This document shows, piece after piece, positions 1 through 7,990 of a stretch of 64,000 bases of DNA. The stretch is from DATAGF01 sp963813355 (GTDB lineage Bacteria; Actinomycetota; Thermoleophilia; Miltoncostaeales; Miltoncostaeaceae): positions 186,001-250,000 of the forward strand of contig CAWEYS010000029.1 of assembly GCA_963813355.1 (NCBI GenBank). Reading direction: 5' to 3'. The translations under genes and the position numbers were made by a program. How positions within the stretch are numbered: position 1 is the first letter of the stretch; every line of letters begins with the position of its first letter. The notes below the pieces were generated by a model that saw only the letters and a list, made by a program, of their open reading frames with translations, did no database searches and was not told the DNA's origin.

Positions 1-323
1 GCGAGGCCGGCCTCGTCGGAGCCGTTCAGGACCACGAGGCTGATCCCGGCCCGGGAGGCGGGGCCGCTCGCCGCCGCGGGCGCCGGCGCGGCCGCGGGCG
101 CGGTCACGGTCTTGGTCTCGGTGACCGTGGTCGTGCCCGCGCTGCCCGAGCTCACCAGGTAGCCCACCACCAGCCCGACGAACAGCGCGGCCCCGACGAT
201 CGGCAGGCCGAATCGCCGCATCTGACGGGGCGGCGCGGGGGGCCGGCGACGGCGGGGGGGCCGGGTCGGCGTCGGCTCCTCCCATTCGAGGTCTAATTCG
301 GGCGGGCGGGTCCGGCTGCTCAC
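1..323 (-). CDS. LytR C-terminal-domain membrane protein (partial, 3' end outside window)
   Basis: The GTG at 323 opens a frame that runs off the left edge. It encodes an arginine/proline-rich cytoplasmic start, one transmembrane segment at about residues 35-55 (LPIVGAALFVGLVVGYLV), a Thr/Ala/Pro-rich linker, and then ISLVVLNGSDEAGLA. That last motif is the opening strand of the LytR_C domain, found at the C terminus of LCP-type envelope proteins or alone after a single membrane anchor. The architecture here is the short, anchor-plus-LytR_C type, so it is probably an extracytoplasmic envelope protein without the LCP phosphotransferase domain. The exact role of stand-alone LytR_C proteins is not established. 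The divergent-side neighbour is a sigma factor on the same strand. Confidence 0.7.
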   Translation of the reverse strand, partial: MSSRTRPPELDLEWEEPTPTRPPRRRRPPAPPRQMRRFGLPIVGAALFVGLVVGYLVSSGSAGTTTVTETKTVTAPAAAPAPAAASGPASRAGISLVVLNGSDEAGL

Positions 324-400
324 GGTGGATCTCCCTCGCGATGGCCTCGGGGCTGCCCGCTTCTTGGACGGCGGCCCGGGAACTCCTGCCGCCGCGGCCG

Positions 401-1414
401 CTAGGCCGCGGCGGGGTCGTCGAGGGAGGGCGGCAGCCCGAACGCCGGGAACACCTCGGGCGGGAACGTCACGATGTCGGCCACGAGCCCGTCGGCGAGC
501 GTCAGCACGTCGAGGGCCAACGGGCGGTAGTCGGGCGCGCCGGGGCGGCGGAGGTAGTTGGCGACCGCCGGCTGGCGGTTGGCGCGCGTGAGCAGGCACC
601 TGATCCGGCCGAAGGCCTCGGAGCCGAAGCCGCCCTCGGCCCACGAGGCGATGAGCACGTCGCGGCCCACCCAGACGCCCGGGTACGGGGGCATCGTGAA
701 GCGCGCCTCCTCGCCGAGGGTCTCGGCCAGCCCGTCGAGGTCGTCGCGCTCGCCCGCCTCCATGTAGCGCTCCAGCAGCGCGCGCTCCTCCTCGGTGGGC
801 TCGGCCGCGGCCGGCTCGAGGCGGCGCTCGGGCAGGCGCTTCCTCAGCGTGGCCCGGGCGCGCTGGAGGGCGCTGTTGACGGCGGCCACCGTCGTCTCCA
901 GGAGCGCGGCCGTCTCCCTGGCCGACCAGCCGAGCACGTCCCGGACGATCAGCACGGCCCGCTGGGTCGGCGGCAGGTGCTGGAGTGCGACGAGGAACGC
1001 GAGCTCGATGGTCTCCCTGGTGACGACCACCGCGTCGGGCTCGTCCTCGCGCGGCGCCGCGGCGTCGAGCAGGCGGTCGGGATACGGCTGCAGCCAGAGC
1101 ACCTCGGACCCCGCCGTCGCCCTGCGCCGCTTCTGCGCGACGGCGTCGAGTGACGCGTTCGTCGCGATCCCGTACAGCCACGCCCGGAACGAGGAGCGGC
1201 CCTCGAAGGTCGCCCGCCGGCGCCACGCGCGCAGGAAGGTCTCCTGCACGAGGTCCTCCGCGTCCTCGAAGGACCCGAGCATCCGGTAGCAGTGCACCTG
1301 CAGCTCGGGCCGGTAGCGCTCTGCCAGCGTCGCGAAGGCCGACTCGTCGCCGGCCCGCGCCGCGGCGACCGCCGCCGCCCCCTCCTCCTTCGGCATGACG
1401 TCAACCGTACCCAT
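401..1414 (-). CDS. ECF sigma factor with C-terminal SnoaL-like domain (SigX5/TIGR02960 type)
   Basis: 337 aa. Sigma-70 region 2 lies at about residues 25-95 (YRPELQVHCYRMLGS, DAEDLVQETFLRAW) and region 4 at about 140-195 (LPPTQRAVLIVRDVLGWSA, ETTVAAVNSALQRAR). The extra 120-residue C-terminal part (LLERYMEAGERDDLDGLA onward) looks like the SnoaL/NTF2-like domain of the SigG/SigJ/SigX5 group, where it replaces a separate anti-sigma factor and modulates activity. The ATG at 1414 was chosen because AGGAG sits 5 nt upstream; an internal ATG follows at 1396. Divergent from the small gene at 1524, with an SOS-like operator 80 nt upstream. Family assignment is firm; target promoters are unknown. 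Confidence 0.9.
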   Translation of the reverse strand: MGTVDVMPKEEGAAAVAAARAGDESAFATLAERYRPELQVHCYRMLGSFEDAEDLVQETFLRAWRRRATFEGRSSFRAWLYGIATNASLDAVAQKRRRATAGSEVLWLQPYPDRLLDAAAPREDEPDAVVVTRETIELAFLVALQHLPPTQRAVLIVRDVLGWSARETAALLETTVAAVNSALQRARATLRKRLPERRLEPAAAEPTEEERALLERYMEAGERDDLDGLAETLGEEARFTMPPYPGVWVGRDVLIASWAEGGFGSEAFGRIRCLLTRANRQPAVANYLRRPGAPDYRPLALDVLTLADGLVADIVTFPPEVFPAFGLPPSLDDPAAA

Positions 1415-1493
1415 GATCGCTCCTCTCGCCTCGGTTCCACACGCCGTCGCCCGTGTGACGACGCGGGCCGCGTCAACTCATCGGTCGCATATG

Positions 1494-1509
1494 CGAACAC
1501 ATGTTCGCT
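1494..1509. promoter_or_regulatory. SOS (LexA) box, perfect palindrome
   Basis: The sequence CGAACACATGTTCG, extended to 7-bp arms GCGAACA/TGTTCGC around CA, matches the actinobacterial/Bacillus LexA consensus CGAACRNRYGTTCG at every position. It lies in the divergent region between the sigma factor (minus) and the small gene at 1524 (plus), directly upstream of the -10-like TATCCT. LexA bound here would block that promoter. This is the only such box I noticed in the window. Confidence 0.75.
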
Positions 1510-1514
1510 ATCCT
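1509..1514 (+). promoter_or_regulatory. -10-like element TATCCT of the SOS-boxed small gene
   Basis: TATCCT abuts the LexA box and ends 9 nt before the GTG at 1524, so the transcript would have almost no leader. The same TANNNT-then-start arrangement recurs at several other genes in this window. Confidence 0.4.
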
Positions 1515-1523
1515 GGCCGGCCC

Positions 1524-1769
1524 GTGGCCGCGTCGACCGAGGACATCGTCGTGTTCTGCCGCCTGCACCTCGGCGAGGGCGACGCCGAGCGCCTGGTGGG
1601 CTGGATCGCGTGGCGCACGGGCCGCAACCAGGCGATGGCCGGAGCGGGGCCGCCGATCGCGCGCCTCGAGCACGCGGTCGCCCACTGGCTGGACGACCGG
1701 CGGCGGGAGCGGCTCCTCGCCTGGCTGCGCCGGCGGGTGGCGGACGGGCGCGCCCCGGTGCCCGACTAG
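1524..1769 (+). CDS. small uncharacterised protein downstream of a LexA box
   Basis: 81 aa from GTG 1524 (start placed after the promoter; an in-frame ATG at 1491 would fall inside the operator and is unlikely). The protein is soluble, helical and charged (STEDIVVFCRLHLGEGDAER, then a basic C terminus WLDDRRRERLLAWLRRRVAD). I recognise no family. With the perfect SOS box 15 nt upstream it is expected to be DNA-damage induced; the regulation is inferred from sequence, the function is unknown. Small SOS proteins elsewhere inhibit division or modulate polymerases, but nothing here shows which, and there is no membrane segment as in the SOS division inhibitors of other Gram-positives. Converges with yidB. 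Confidence 0.6.
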   Translation: MAASTEDIVVFCRLHLGEGDAERLVGWIAWRTGRNQAMAGAGPPIARLEHAVAHWLDDRRRERLLAWLRRRVADGRAPVPD

Positions 1770-1781
1770 CCGCCGGGCACC

Positions 1782-1806
1782 GGGGCGCACGCGCCGCGGG
1801 CGCCCC
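1782..1806. terminator. bidirectional hairpin between convergent genes
   Basis: GGGGCGC and GCGCCCC arms (1782-1788, 1800-1806) with an 11-nt GC-rich loop sit between the ends of the small SOS gene and yidB, overlapping the yidB stop. There is no T-tract, as is common for actinobacterial terminators. Confidence 0.35.
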
Positions 1807-2192
1807 TACTTCTTCAGGAAGCCGGCAAGGATGTCGTCGAGCGGCCCGATGTCGGGGAGCTTTCCGTCCGGGCTGACCTTGTCGATGAGGTCGGGCAGGG
1901 CGCTCGCGATGCCGCTGGCCGCCTCGTCCTCGCTCACCCCCGCCTTCGCGGCGGCCTGCGTGACCTGGTCCGGCCCGAGCGCCTGCTTCACCTCGTCCGG
2001 CGAGATCGCCTTGTTCGGGCCGGTCCCGATCCACGAGTCGACCTTGTCGCCGAGCCCCGACGCCTGGAGCTTGCTCAGGATCCCCTGCACGCCGCCGGCC
2101 TGCTCGACGAGGCCGCCGAGGGCTCCCATGGCCTGGTTGCCGGAGCCGCCCTTGCCGCCGAGCGCGCCGACCGCGTCGTCGAGCAGACCCAC
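1806..2192 (-). CDS. YidB family protein (DUF937)
   Basis: 128 aa, glycine-rich start MGLLDDAVGALGGKGG, then the YidB/DUF937 signature: LVEQAGGVQGILSKLQASGL, GDKVDSWIGTGPNKAISPDE, and a tail ending ILAGFLKK. The family is small, soluble and of unknown biochemical function, often encoded near envelope or stress genes. Length and motif order match full-length YidB. Start GTG at 2192, preceded by GGGGGGAT. Nothing unusual in the sequence. The neighbouring genes give no firm functional hint. Confidence 0.85.
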   Translation of the reverse strand: MGLLDDAVGALGGKGGSGNQAMGALGGLVEQAGGVQGILSKLQASGLGDKVDSWIGTGPNKAISPDEVKQALGPDQVTQAAAKAGVSEDEAASGIASALPDLIDKVSPDGKLPDIGPLDDILAGFLKK

Positions 2193-2299
2193 GTCATCCC
2201 CCCTGGTCGATCGCCGACCGCCGGGACCCTACCCCAGAGCGCCGGGGCGCGCAGTCACAACCCCGCGGCGGAGGAGTCGGCGGCCGGCTCGCGCCGCGC

Positions 2300-2305
2300 T
2301 ACCGT
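2300..2305 (+). promoter_or_regulatory. -10-like TACCGT of a probable leaderless transcript
   Basis: TACCGT ends 6 nt before the ATG at 2312, one of several TANNNT elements in this window placed immediately upstream of a start codon. Confidence 0.35.
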
Positions 2306-2311
2306 TCGAGG

Positions 2312-3349
2312 ATGGCGGCCTCGCGACTGTCCCCGTCCGACCTGGCCCGCGACCTGGCCGAGGTCGCGAGGGGGCTCCCCGCCTGGGGCCGCGGCGAGCC
2401 CGACGAGGCCGCGCGCGAGACCCTCGAGTACGGCGTCACCGAGGTGTTCCGGAGGACGCCGACGGTGTGGGCCTGGACCGGCCGCACGTCCCTCGACGAC
2501 CCTGCCGTCGCGCTTCCCGTCACGGCCGCGCAGACGATCGCGTTCGAGTCCGAGGCCCACGGGGACGTGGTGGTCAGGGCCCTCGGCGCGGCCGCCGAGG
2601 CGGGCGGGGTCGCCGCCGCCCTGCGGGTCGAGGAGTGGCGCGGGCTGACGTGCGTCGTGGCGCCGGGGATGGACGCCGAGCTGTTCGGCCTGCTCCTCGG
2701 CGAGGCGTGGGACGACGGCCGGCGGGTGGCGGTGGCCGAGGTCCCGGACGGCGTCGCCCTCGGCGGGCCACCGCTCCTGCTGACGCCGCCCTGGGCGGCC
2801 GGGGCGGACGGGCTGACCGGTCTCGCCCACGTCCTCGCGGTCCACCCGGTGCGGGTCGTCCTCACGCTGCTGGCGCGGGAGCAGCCGATCGACGGGCACT
2901 ACCCGCCCGAGCTGGCCCACTCGCTGCGGGAGTGGGGGTGCGTCGGCGAGCGGGCGCCGATCGCCGAGCCCCCGCCGAGCCTGGCGATCGAGGACGACCC
3001 CTGCCCGCGGCGGCGCCACGCCCGCACGGTGCTGCAGCGCATGCTGCGCATGGGCAAGGTGGGCCCGGGCTACCACACCGAGTTCGACCACTTCCGCCGC
3101 GGCGCGCCCGCCCACGAGGGGCGGCAGGCCCTCGACGTGGCCGAGGCGCTGGTGCGGGCGGGCCTGCTCGGCGAGAAGCCGAGCGTCGGCCAGCGCCACA
3201 TCTACCTCGAGCGCCGGGCGCTCCCCGAGATCCACGCGCTCATCGACCGCGGGGAGACCCGCGACCCGGTGCTGGCCCGGGCCTGGACCGCGCCCGCGCC
3301 CGGTGGGGCGGGAGCCTCTACGGCTCCTCCGACGGCACCGTCACGGTGA
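2312..3349 (+). CDS. uncharacterised actinobacterial protein
   Basis: 345 aa with no signal peptide or membrane segment. I do not recognise a domain. The N-terminal two thirds alternate hydrophobic and charged stretches of an alpha/beta protein (GLTCVVAPGMDAELFGLLLG, HPVRVVLTLLAREQPIDG). The C-terminal third is basic and helical (RRRHARTVLQRMLRMGKVG, HTEFDHFRRGAPA, ALDVAEALVRAGLLGEKPS, GQRHIYLERRALPEIHALID) and could form a winged-helix-like module, which is only an inference. The ATG is 6 nt after a -10-like TACCGT (2300-2305), so the mRNA may be leaderless. The 3' end overlaps the convergent gene ending at 3318 by 32 nt. Confidence 0.6.
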   Translation: MAASRLSPSDLARDLAEVARGLPAWGRGEPDEAARETLEYGVTEVFRRTPTVWAWTGRTSLDDPAVALPVTAAQTIAFESEAHGDVVVRALGAAAEAGGVAAALRVEEWRGLTCVVAPGMDAELFGLLLGEAWDDGRRVAVAEVPDGVALGGPPLLLTPPWAAGADGLTGLAHVLAVHPVRVVLTLLAREQPIDGHYPPELAHSLREWGCVGERAPIAEPPPSLAIEDDPCPRRRHARTVLQRMLRMGKVGPGYHTEFDHFRRGAPAHEGRQALDVAEALVRAGLLGEKPSVGQRHIYLERRALPEIHALIDRGETRDPVLARAWTAPAPGGAGASTAPPTAPSR

Positions 3350-3524
3350 CGACCGGGACCGACCGCTCCTCGGTCACCAGGCCGGCAGGGGGCGAGTCGC
3401 CGCGGGCCGCGTAGCCCACCAGCACCCCGATCGCCAGCGCCACGACGAGCAGGAGCAGCGCGACGGCGAGCGGGATGCGGCGGCGCGGCGGCCGCCGCGG
3501 ACGAGACGCGCGGTCGGTGCTCAC
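3318..3524 (-). CDS. small single-pass membrane protein
   Basis: 68 aa from GTG 3524, which overlaps the stop of the preceding gene (GTGA), indicating translational coupling. Basic N terminus (ASRPRRPPRRRI), one strong transmembrane helix at about residues 18-40 (PLAVALLLLVVALAIGVLV), and a short external Ser/Thr/Val-rich tail ending TVTVPSEEP. N-in topology is expected. The layout resembles the membrane-anchored start of the LytR_C protein at the left edge of the window, but no LytR_C domain follows. Last gene of the eno-ftsB-DUF501 run. Function unknown. Confidence 0.6.
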   Translation of the reverse strand: MSTDRASRPRRPPRRRIPLAVALLLLVVALAIGVLVGYAARGDSPPAGLVTEERSVPVVTVTVPSEEP

Positions 3525-3841
3525 CGGCGCGCGTCCACGGCCTGGCGGGAGTAGTCGGCGAAGGCCGCGTCCAGCGCGACGCTCGGGTCCCAGGCGTCCG
3601 GCTCGCGCGGCGCCACGCGCGCGGCGAGGTCGAGGTACCAGGACGAGGCCCCGTCGTAGGCGCGCGCGAGGTCGCGCAGCGTGAAGGTGAGGCCGACGCG
3701 GCGGCGCAGCTCGTCGTCCACGGCGGCCATGATGCGCCGCCGGGCGCGGCCGACGGCGGGCGGAGCGGGGAGCGCGAGCCGGCTGAGCCCCTCGTCCCAC
3801 GCGAACCGGGCCGCGGCGACCGCGGGGTCGCGGGAGCTCAC
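3521..3841 (-). CDS. uncharacterised protein in the DUF501 operon
   Basis: 106 aa, GTG 3841 overlapping the DUF501 stop (GTGA). Soluble and helical: AAARFAWDEGLSRLALPAPP, RARRRIMAAVDDELRRRVG, FTLRDLARAYDGASSWYLD. No catalytic motif is evident and I do not recognise the family. Overlaps at both ends (DUF501 upstream, the small membrane protein downstream) show it is translated as part of the same operon. In many actinobacteria this position is occupied by an exopolyphosphatase gene, which is absent here. Confidence 0.6.
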   Translation of the reverse strand: MSSRDPAVAAARFAWDEGLSRLALPAPPAVGRARRRIMAAVDDELRRRVGLTFTLRDLARAYDGASSWYLDLAARVAPREPDAWDPSVALDAAFADYSRQAVDARR

Positions 3842-4320
3842 GAGGCCTCCCTCGACGCGACGCAGCAGGTCTCGGGCCAGCCGAGGTCGGCCCGGCCGCG
3901 GATCCAGTCGCCCACGGGCGACCCGCCCTCGTCGAGCGCGAAGGCGAGGTGGGCGTGGAGGCACTTGACGTGGCGGGGGTCGCCGCTGCCGGCGACGCGG
4001 TGGCCGTCGTGCAGGGCCGCGTGGCGCCGGTGGGCGGCGAGGACGTGCTCGCGCATCGCGTCGTCCGACTCCAGCATCCGCACCCCGCCCGCCGCCTCGA
4101 GGCGGCTGACCGCCTCGGCGAGCGCCTGGCAGGTCAGCCAGTCCCTGGTCGGGAAGGGGCGGCCGCGCTCGTCGTGGGCGAGGTTGCGCACGACCGCGGG
4201 CGCGCCGAACGGGCACCGCACCGCCACCTCGAAGCCGGCGAGCGGCTCGCGGCCGATCAGGGCCGCGACGGCCTCGCGGTCAGAAGAGGGCGGTGATCCA
4301 GCCGAGCGGGCCACCGTCAC
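3838..4320 (-). CDS. DUF501 domain-containing protein
   Basis: 160 aa. Matches DUF501 throughout: DREAVAALIGREPLAGFEVA, VRCPFGAPAVVRN, PTRDWLTCQALAEAVSRLEA, and the hallmark RHVKCLHAHLAFALDEGG followed by PVGDWI. DUF501 proteins are conserved in Actinomycetota next to eno and ftsB; their activity is unknown, and the conserved Cys/His residues suggest a catalytic or metal site. GTG 4320 overlaps the 3' end of the ftsB-like gene by 41 nt in another frame. The synteny makes the assignment secure. Confidence 0.9.
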   Translation of the reverse strand: MTVARSAGSPPSSDREAVAALIGREPLAGFEVAVRCPFGAPAVVRNLAHDERGRPFPTRDWLTCQALAEAVSRLEAAGGVRMLESDDAMREHVLAAHRRHAALHDGHRVAGSGDPRHVKCLHAHLAFALDEGGSPVGDWIRGRADLGWPETCCVASREAS

Positions 4321-4612
4321 CGCCGTCGTCCTGCGGCTGCGGCGGCGGGGGCTCGAGGTCGCCCCGTACCAGGAAGGCCCGCTCGCCCGGCGTGATCAGC
4401 CCGAGCTCGCGGGCCCGCGTCTCGAGCACCTCGGGGGTGTCGAGCGCGTCGAGCTGGGCCTTGAACTCGTCGCGGCGCTCCTCCAGCGCGGCCAGCTTCG
4501 CCCGCTCGTCGCGCAGCTCGCCGCGCTGCTCGAAGTAGCCCCTGACGGGGCCGACGTAGCCGATGAGGAGCGCGGTCAGCAGGCCCGCGATGATCAGGCG
4601 CCTGGCGGAGAT
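4280..4612 (-). CDS. ftsB: FtsB/DivIC-like septum formation initiator with an apparent ATC start
   Basis: About 110 aa. A transmembrane helix (RRLIIAGLLTALLIGYVG) is followed by a coiled coil (GELRDERAKLAALEERRDEF, then KAQLDALDTPEVLETRAREL) and GLITPGERAFLV, the standard DivIC/FtsB plan; the tail is Pro/Gln/Asp-rich. FtsB links FtsL and FtsQ in the divisome. The gene lies between eno and DUF501, its usual actinobacterial place. From the eno stop onward this frame contains no ATG, GTG or TTG before the membrane helix. The best initiation site is ATC at 4612, 7 nt after GGGAG; CTG at 4597 would remove the basic residues before the helix. Non-canonical start or sequence error cannot be separated here. 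Confidence 0.75.
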   Translation of the reverse strand: MSARRLIIAGLLTALLIGYVGPVRGYFEQRGELRDERAKLAALEERRDEFKAQLDALDTPEVLETRARELGLITPGERAFLVRGDLEPPPPQPQDDGGDGGPLGWITALF

Positions 4613-4693
4613 GGCGACGCTCCCGGCAGATGGCCTCGGGCGCGATGGCCCCTGGTCCTTCGGGGTACGCGGCGCCCACGCCGGTTCCTGCTC

Positions 4694-5971
<1,278 letters not shown>

Positions 5972-6068
5972 CGGCGCTCCGGGCTCGGCGTCGAGGGGCG
6001 GCGGCGGAGTCTACCCCCAGGGCCCCGAGGCCCTCACGCGGCGGGCCCGGCGTACGTTGTATCCCGGG

Positions 6069-6542
6069 ATGAGCCCACCGCCGCCCTTCAGCCGCTTCCT
6101 CGAGGACCACCGCGAGGCCGTCTACCGGTTCCTGGTGGCGACGGTGGGCCCGGACGAGGCGGACGACTGCTTCCAGGAGACGTTCATCAAGGCCCTGCGC
6201 GCCTATCCGCGGCTGACCCACGACGACAACCTGCGCGCGTGGGCGCTGACGATCGCGCGGCGCACGGCCATCGACGCGGCGCGCAGCCGCGGGCGGCGGC
6301 CCCTGCCGGCGTCCGACCCCGAGCCGCCGCCGGTCGACGGGACGCCGGACCTCGGCGACCCCGCGCTCTGGGAGGCGGTGCGCGGCCTGCCGCCCCGCCA
6401 GCGCGCGGCGGTGACCCTGCACTACGTCAACGACCTGCCCTACGCCGAGATCGGCCGGGTGATCGGATCCTCGGAGGAGGCGGCCCGCCGGAGCGCGTTC
6501 GAGGGGCTCCGGCGTCTACGGGAGGTGTGGCATGCGGGATGA
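6069..6542 (+). CDS. ECF-family RNA polymerase sigma factor
   Basis: 157 aa, two-domain ECF sigma. Region 2 at residues 8-75 (FLEDHREAVYRFLVATVG, DEADDCFQETFIKALRAYP, LRAWALTIARRTAIDAARSR); region 4 at 100-155 (GLPPRQRAAVTLHYVNDLP, YAEIGRVIGSSEEAARRSAF). No anti-sigma gene is adjacent; instead the last codons overlap an alkylguanine transferase by 11 nt, so both are co-translated. That suggests autoregulation of a DNA-alkylation response, an inference. An internal upstream frame exists, but ATG 6069 gives a normal ECF N terminus. Confidence 0.88.
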   Translation: MSPPPPFSRFLEDHREAVYRFLVATVGPDEADDCFQETFIKALRAYPRLTHDDNLRAWALTIARRTAIDAARSRGRRPLPASDPEPPPVDGTPDLGDPALWEAVRGLPPRQRAAVTLHYVNDLPYAEIGRVIGSSEEAARRSAFEGLRRLREVWHAG

Positions 6543-7194
6543 CCTGACGGACGCCCTGCGGGGCGGCCGCGACGCCGGCGCGGCGAGCGAGCGCGCCGCG
6601 GCCCGGCTGGCGGAGGCCGCGGAGGGCCGCGGTCTGCTCGACGTCGCCTACGCGACGGTGGACTCCCCGCTCGGACCGCTCTACGCCGCGGGGACGGCGC
6701 GGGGCCTGGTCATGCTCGCCTACGGCGACATCCCCCTCGACGAGCGCCTGGAGCGGCTGGCCCGCCGGGTCTCGCCGCGCATCCTCGAGGCACCGGCCCG
6801 GCTCGACCCCGTCCGGCGCCAGCTCGACGAGTACTTCGCCGGCCGGCGCCGGCGGTTCGACGTGCCGATCGACTGGTCGCCGCTGCACGGCTACACCCGC
6901 GAGGTGCTGCGCCGCACGGCCGAGATCCCCTACGGGCAGGCCAGCAGCTACGCCGAGATCGCCGGCCGGGCCGGGAGCCCCCGCGGCTGGCGCGCCGCGG
7001 GCAACGCCCTGGGCGCCAACCCGATGCCGATCGTGGTCCCCTGCCACCGCGTCCTCGCCAGCTCGGGAGGGATCGGCGGCTACACCGGCGGCCTCGACCG
7101 CAAGCGCTTCCTGCTCGCGCTCGAGGGCGTCGAGACCGACGACGCCCGGCGGGAGGGGGAGGCCCCGCGCCGGGCGCGTCGTCCGGGCGGCTAG
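6532..7194 (+). CDS. ogt: methylated-DNA--protein-cysteine S-methyltransferase (Ogt/MGMT)
   Basis: 220 aa. Suicide repair protein for O6-alkylguanine. C-terminal catalytic domain has IPYGQASSYAEIAGRAGSP (helix-turn-helix region), GNALGANPMPIVVPCHRVLA with the acceptor Cys in PCHRV, and GGIGGYTGGLDRKRFLLALEG. The N-terminal ribonuclease-H-like domain starts near residue 37 (VDSPLGPLYAAGTARGLVML). The first 36 residues (MRDDLTDALRGGRDAGAASE...) are an extra charged helical segment not usual for MGMT. Because the gene overlaps the ECF sigma gene, this segment might contact the sigma factor, which is speculation. The last 20 residues are basic and disordered. Confidence 0.93.
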   Translation: MRDDLTDALRGGRDAGAASERAAARLAEAAEGRGLLDVAYATVDSPLGPLYAAGTARGLVMLAYGDIPLDERLERLARRVSPRILEAPARLDPVRRQLDEYFAGRRRRFDVPIDWSPLHGYTREVLRRTAEIPYGQASSYAEIAGRAGSPRGWRAAGNALGANPMPIVVPCHRVLASSGGIGGYTGGLDRKRFLLALEGVETDDARREGEAPRRARRPGG

Positions 7195-7197
7195 GCC

Positions 7198-7290
7198 CTA
7201 GCGAAGGTCCCAGCGCAGCCGCGGGGTGATCCGGGAGCCGGCCACGGCGTAGTCGGGGCCGTTGGAGCGCTGGATGTAGGTCAGGAACAC
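7198..7290 (-). CDS. 30-residue microprotein divergent from marR
   Basis: GTG at 7290 is preceded by AAGGAGG at 5-nt spacing, one of the best ribosome-binding sites in the window. It gives a 30-residue frame, VFLTYIQRSNGPDYAVAGSR followed by ITPRLRWDLR and TAG. No membrane segment, no recognised family. It is read divergently from marR, and the palindromic MarR-type operator lies 34-53 nt upstream, so it is the likely regulated partner. It could also be the surviving start of a longer lost gene, since the 3' end meets ogt with only 3 nt between stops. Confidence 0.45.
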   Translation of the reverse strand: MFLTYIQRSNGPDYAVAGSRITPRLRWDLR

Positions 7291-7323
7291 GGGTCCTCCT
7301 TGCGCGCGGGTGCGCGGGAAAGT

Positions 7324-7343
7324 ATTTGTTGTGCGTAACAAAT
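7324..7343. promoter_or_regulatory. MarR-type palindromic operator
   Basis: ATTTGTT-GTGCGT-AACAAAT is a perfect 7-bp inverted repeat with a 6-bp spacer, strikingly AT-rich for this genome. It lies between marR (plus) and the 30-residue frame (minus), the usual place for a MarR autoregulatory site. Confidence 0.7.
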
Positions 7344-7397
7344 TACGTCCCGCCTGTCAGGATGGATCACGCCGCCCGCGGAGAAGGGGACCCCGTC

Positions 7398-7850
7398 ATG
7401 CCGACCCGCCACGACACGGCCGCCGAGATCGCCGCCTGGCGTGGCCTGGTGCGGGTGGAGGGCGCGGTCAGGCGCGAGCTCGACAACGCCCTGCGGGCCG
7501 CCGATGGCCTCTCGCTGTGGGACTACGCGGTGCTGCGGGCCCTCTCCGGCGCCCGCGACCGCTGCATGCGGATGACCGAGCTGGCCGTGGCCGTCAACTA
7601 CACCCCGAGCGGCCTCACCCGGCTGGTGGAGCGCCTCGAGCGCGCCGGCCTCGTGCGCCGCGACCCCTGCCCCGAGGACCGCCGCGGATCGGTCGCCACC
7701 CTGACCCCGGACGGCCAGCGCCGCTTCGTCCGGGCCCGCAGGACCCACCTCGCGACCGTCCGGGCGCACTTCCTCGGACGGTGCACCGACGACGAGCTCG
7801 CGATCCTGGCCGAGCTCTGGGAGCGCCTCCTGCCGGGCTCCACGGCCTGA
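7398..7850 (+). CDS. MarR family transcriptional regulator
   Basis: 150 aa from ATG 7398 (GAAGGGG upstream; an in-frame ATG at 7362 is possible). Winged helix-turn-helix: GLSLWDYAVLRALSGA, RMTELAVAVNYTPSGLTRLV recognition region, ERLERAGLVRRDPCPEDRRG wing with the conserved D-R-R, TLTPDGQRRFVRARRTHLAT. C-terminal dimerisation helix ends LAELWERLLPG. Controls, most likely, its own promoter and the divergent microprotein through the operator at 7324-7343. Ligand unknown. Confidence 0.9.
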   Translation: MPTRHDTAAEIAAWRGLVRVEGAVRRELDNALRAADGLSLWDYAVLRALSGARDRCMRMTELAVAVNYTPSGLTRLVERLERAGLVRRDPCPEDRRGSVATLTPDGQRRFVRARRTHLATVRAHFLGRCTDDELAILAELWERLLPGSTA

Positions 7851-7900
7851 GGGGAGGCGCCTCCGGGCGGGCGGCGCGCCACTCGGAGCAGTCGCCGTGT

Positions 7901-7980
7901 GCCAATTGGCCAACCGGCGAAGCGCCAATTGGCCACGTCGCGCCGTGCCACTTGGCCGCGCGCCCCTTGGCCACTTGGCC
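7901..7980. repeat. array of five GCCAMTTGGCC motifs
   Basis: Copies begin at 7901, 7924, 7947, 7962 and 7970. The first two are GCCAATTGGCC containing the perfect palindrome GCCAATTGGC; the others read GCCACTTGGCC or GCCCCTTGGCC. The first three are spaced exactly 23 bp, close to two helical turns, and the last two overlap. The array lies between the convergent ends of marR and the RibD-like gene. Confidence 0.7.
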
Positions 7981-7990
7981 CGCCGTCAGG

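Noticed and set aside
3478..4216. Long Arg/Pro-rich frames on either strand in many genes
   Set aside because: They are shifted readings of high-GC genes with recognised products; they lack ribosome sites and family resemblance.
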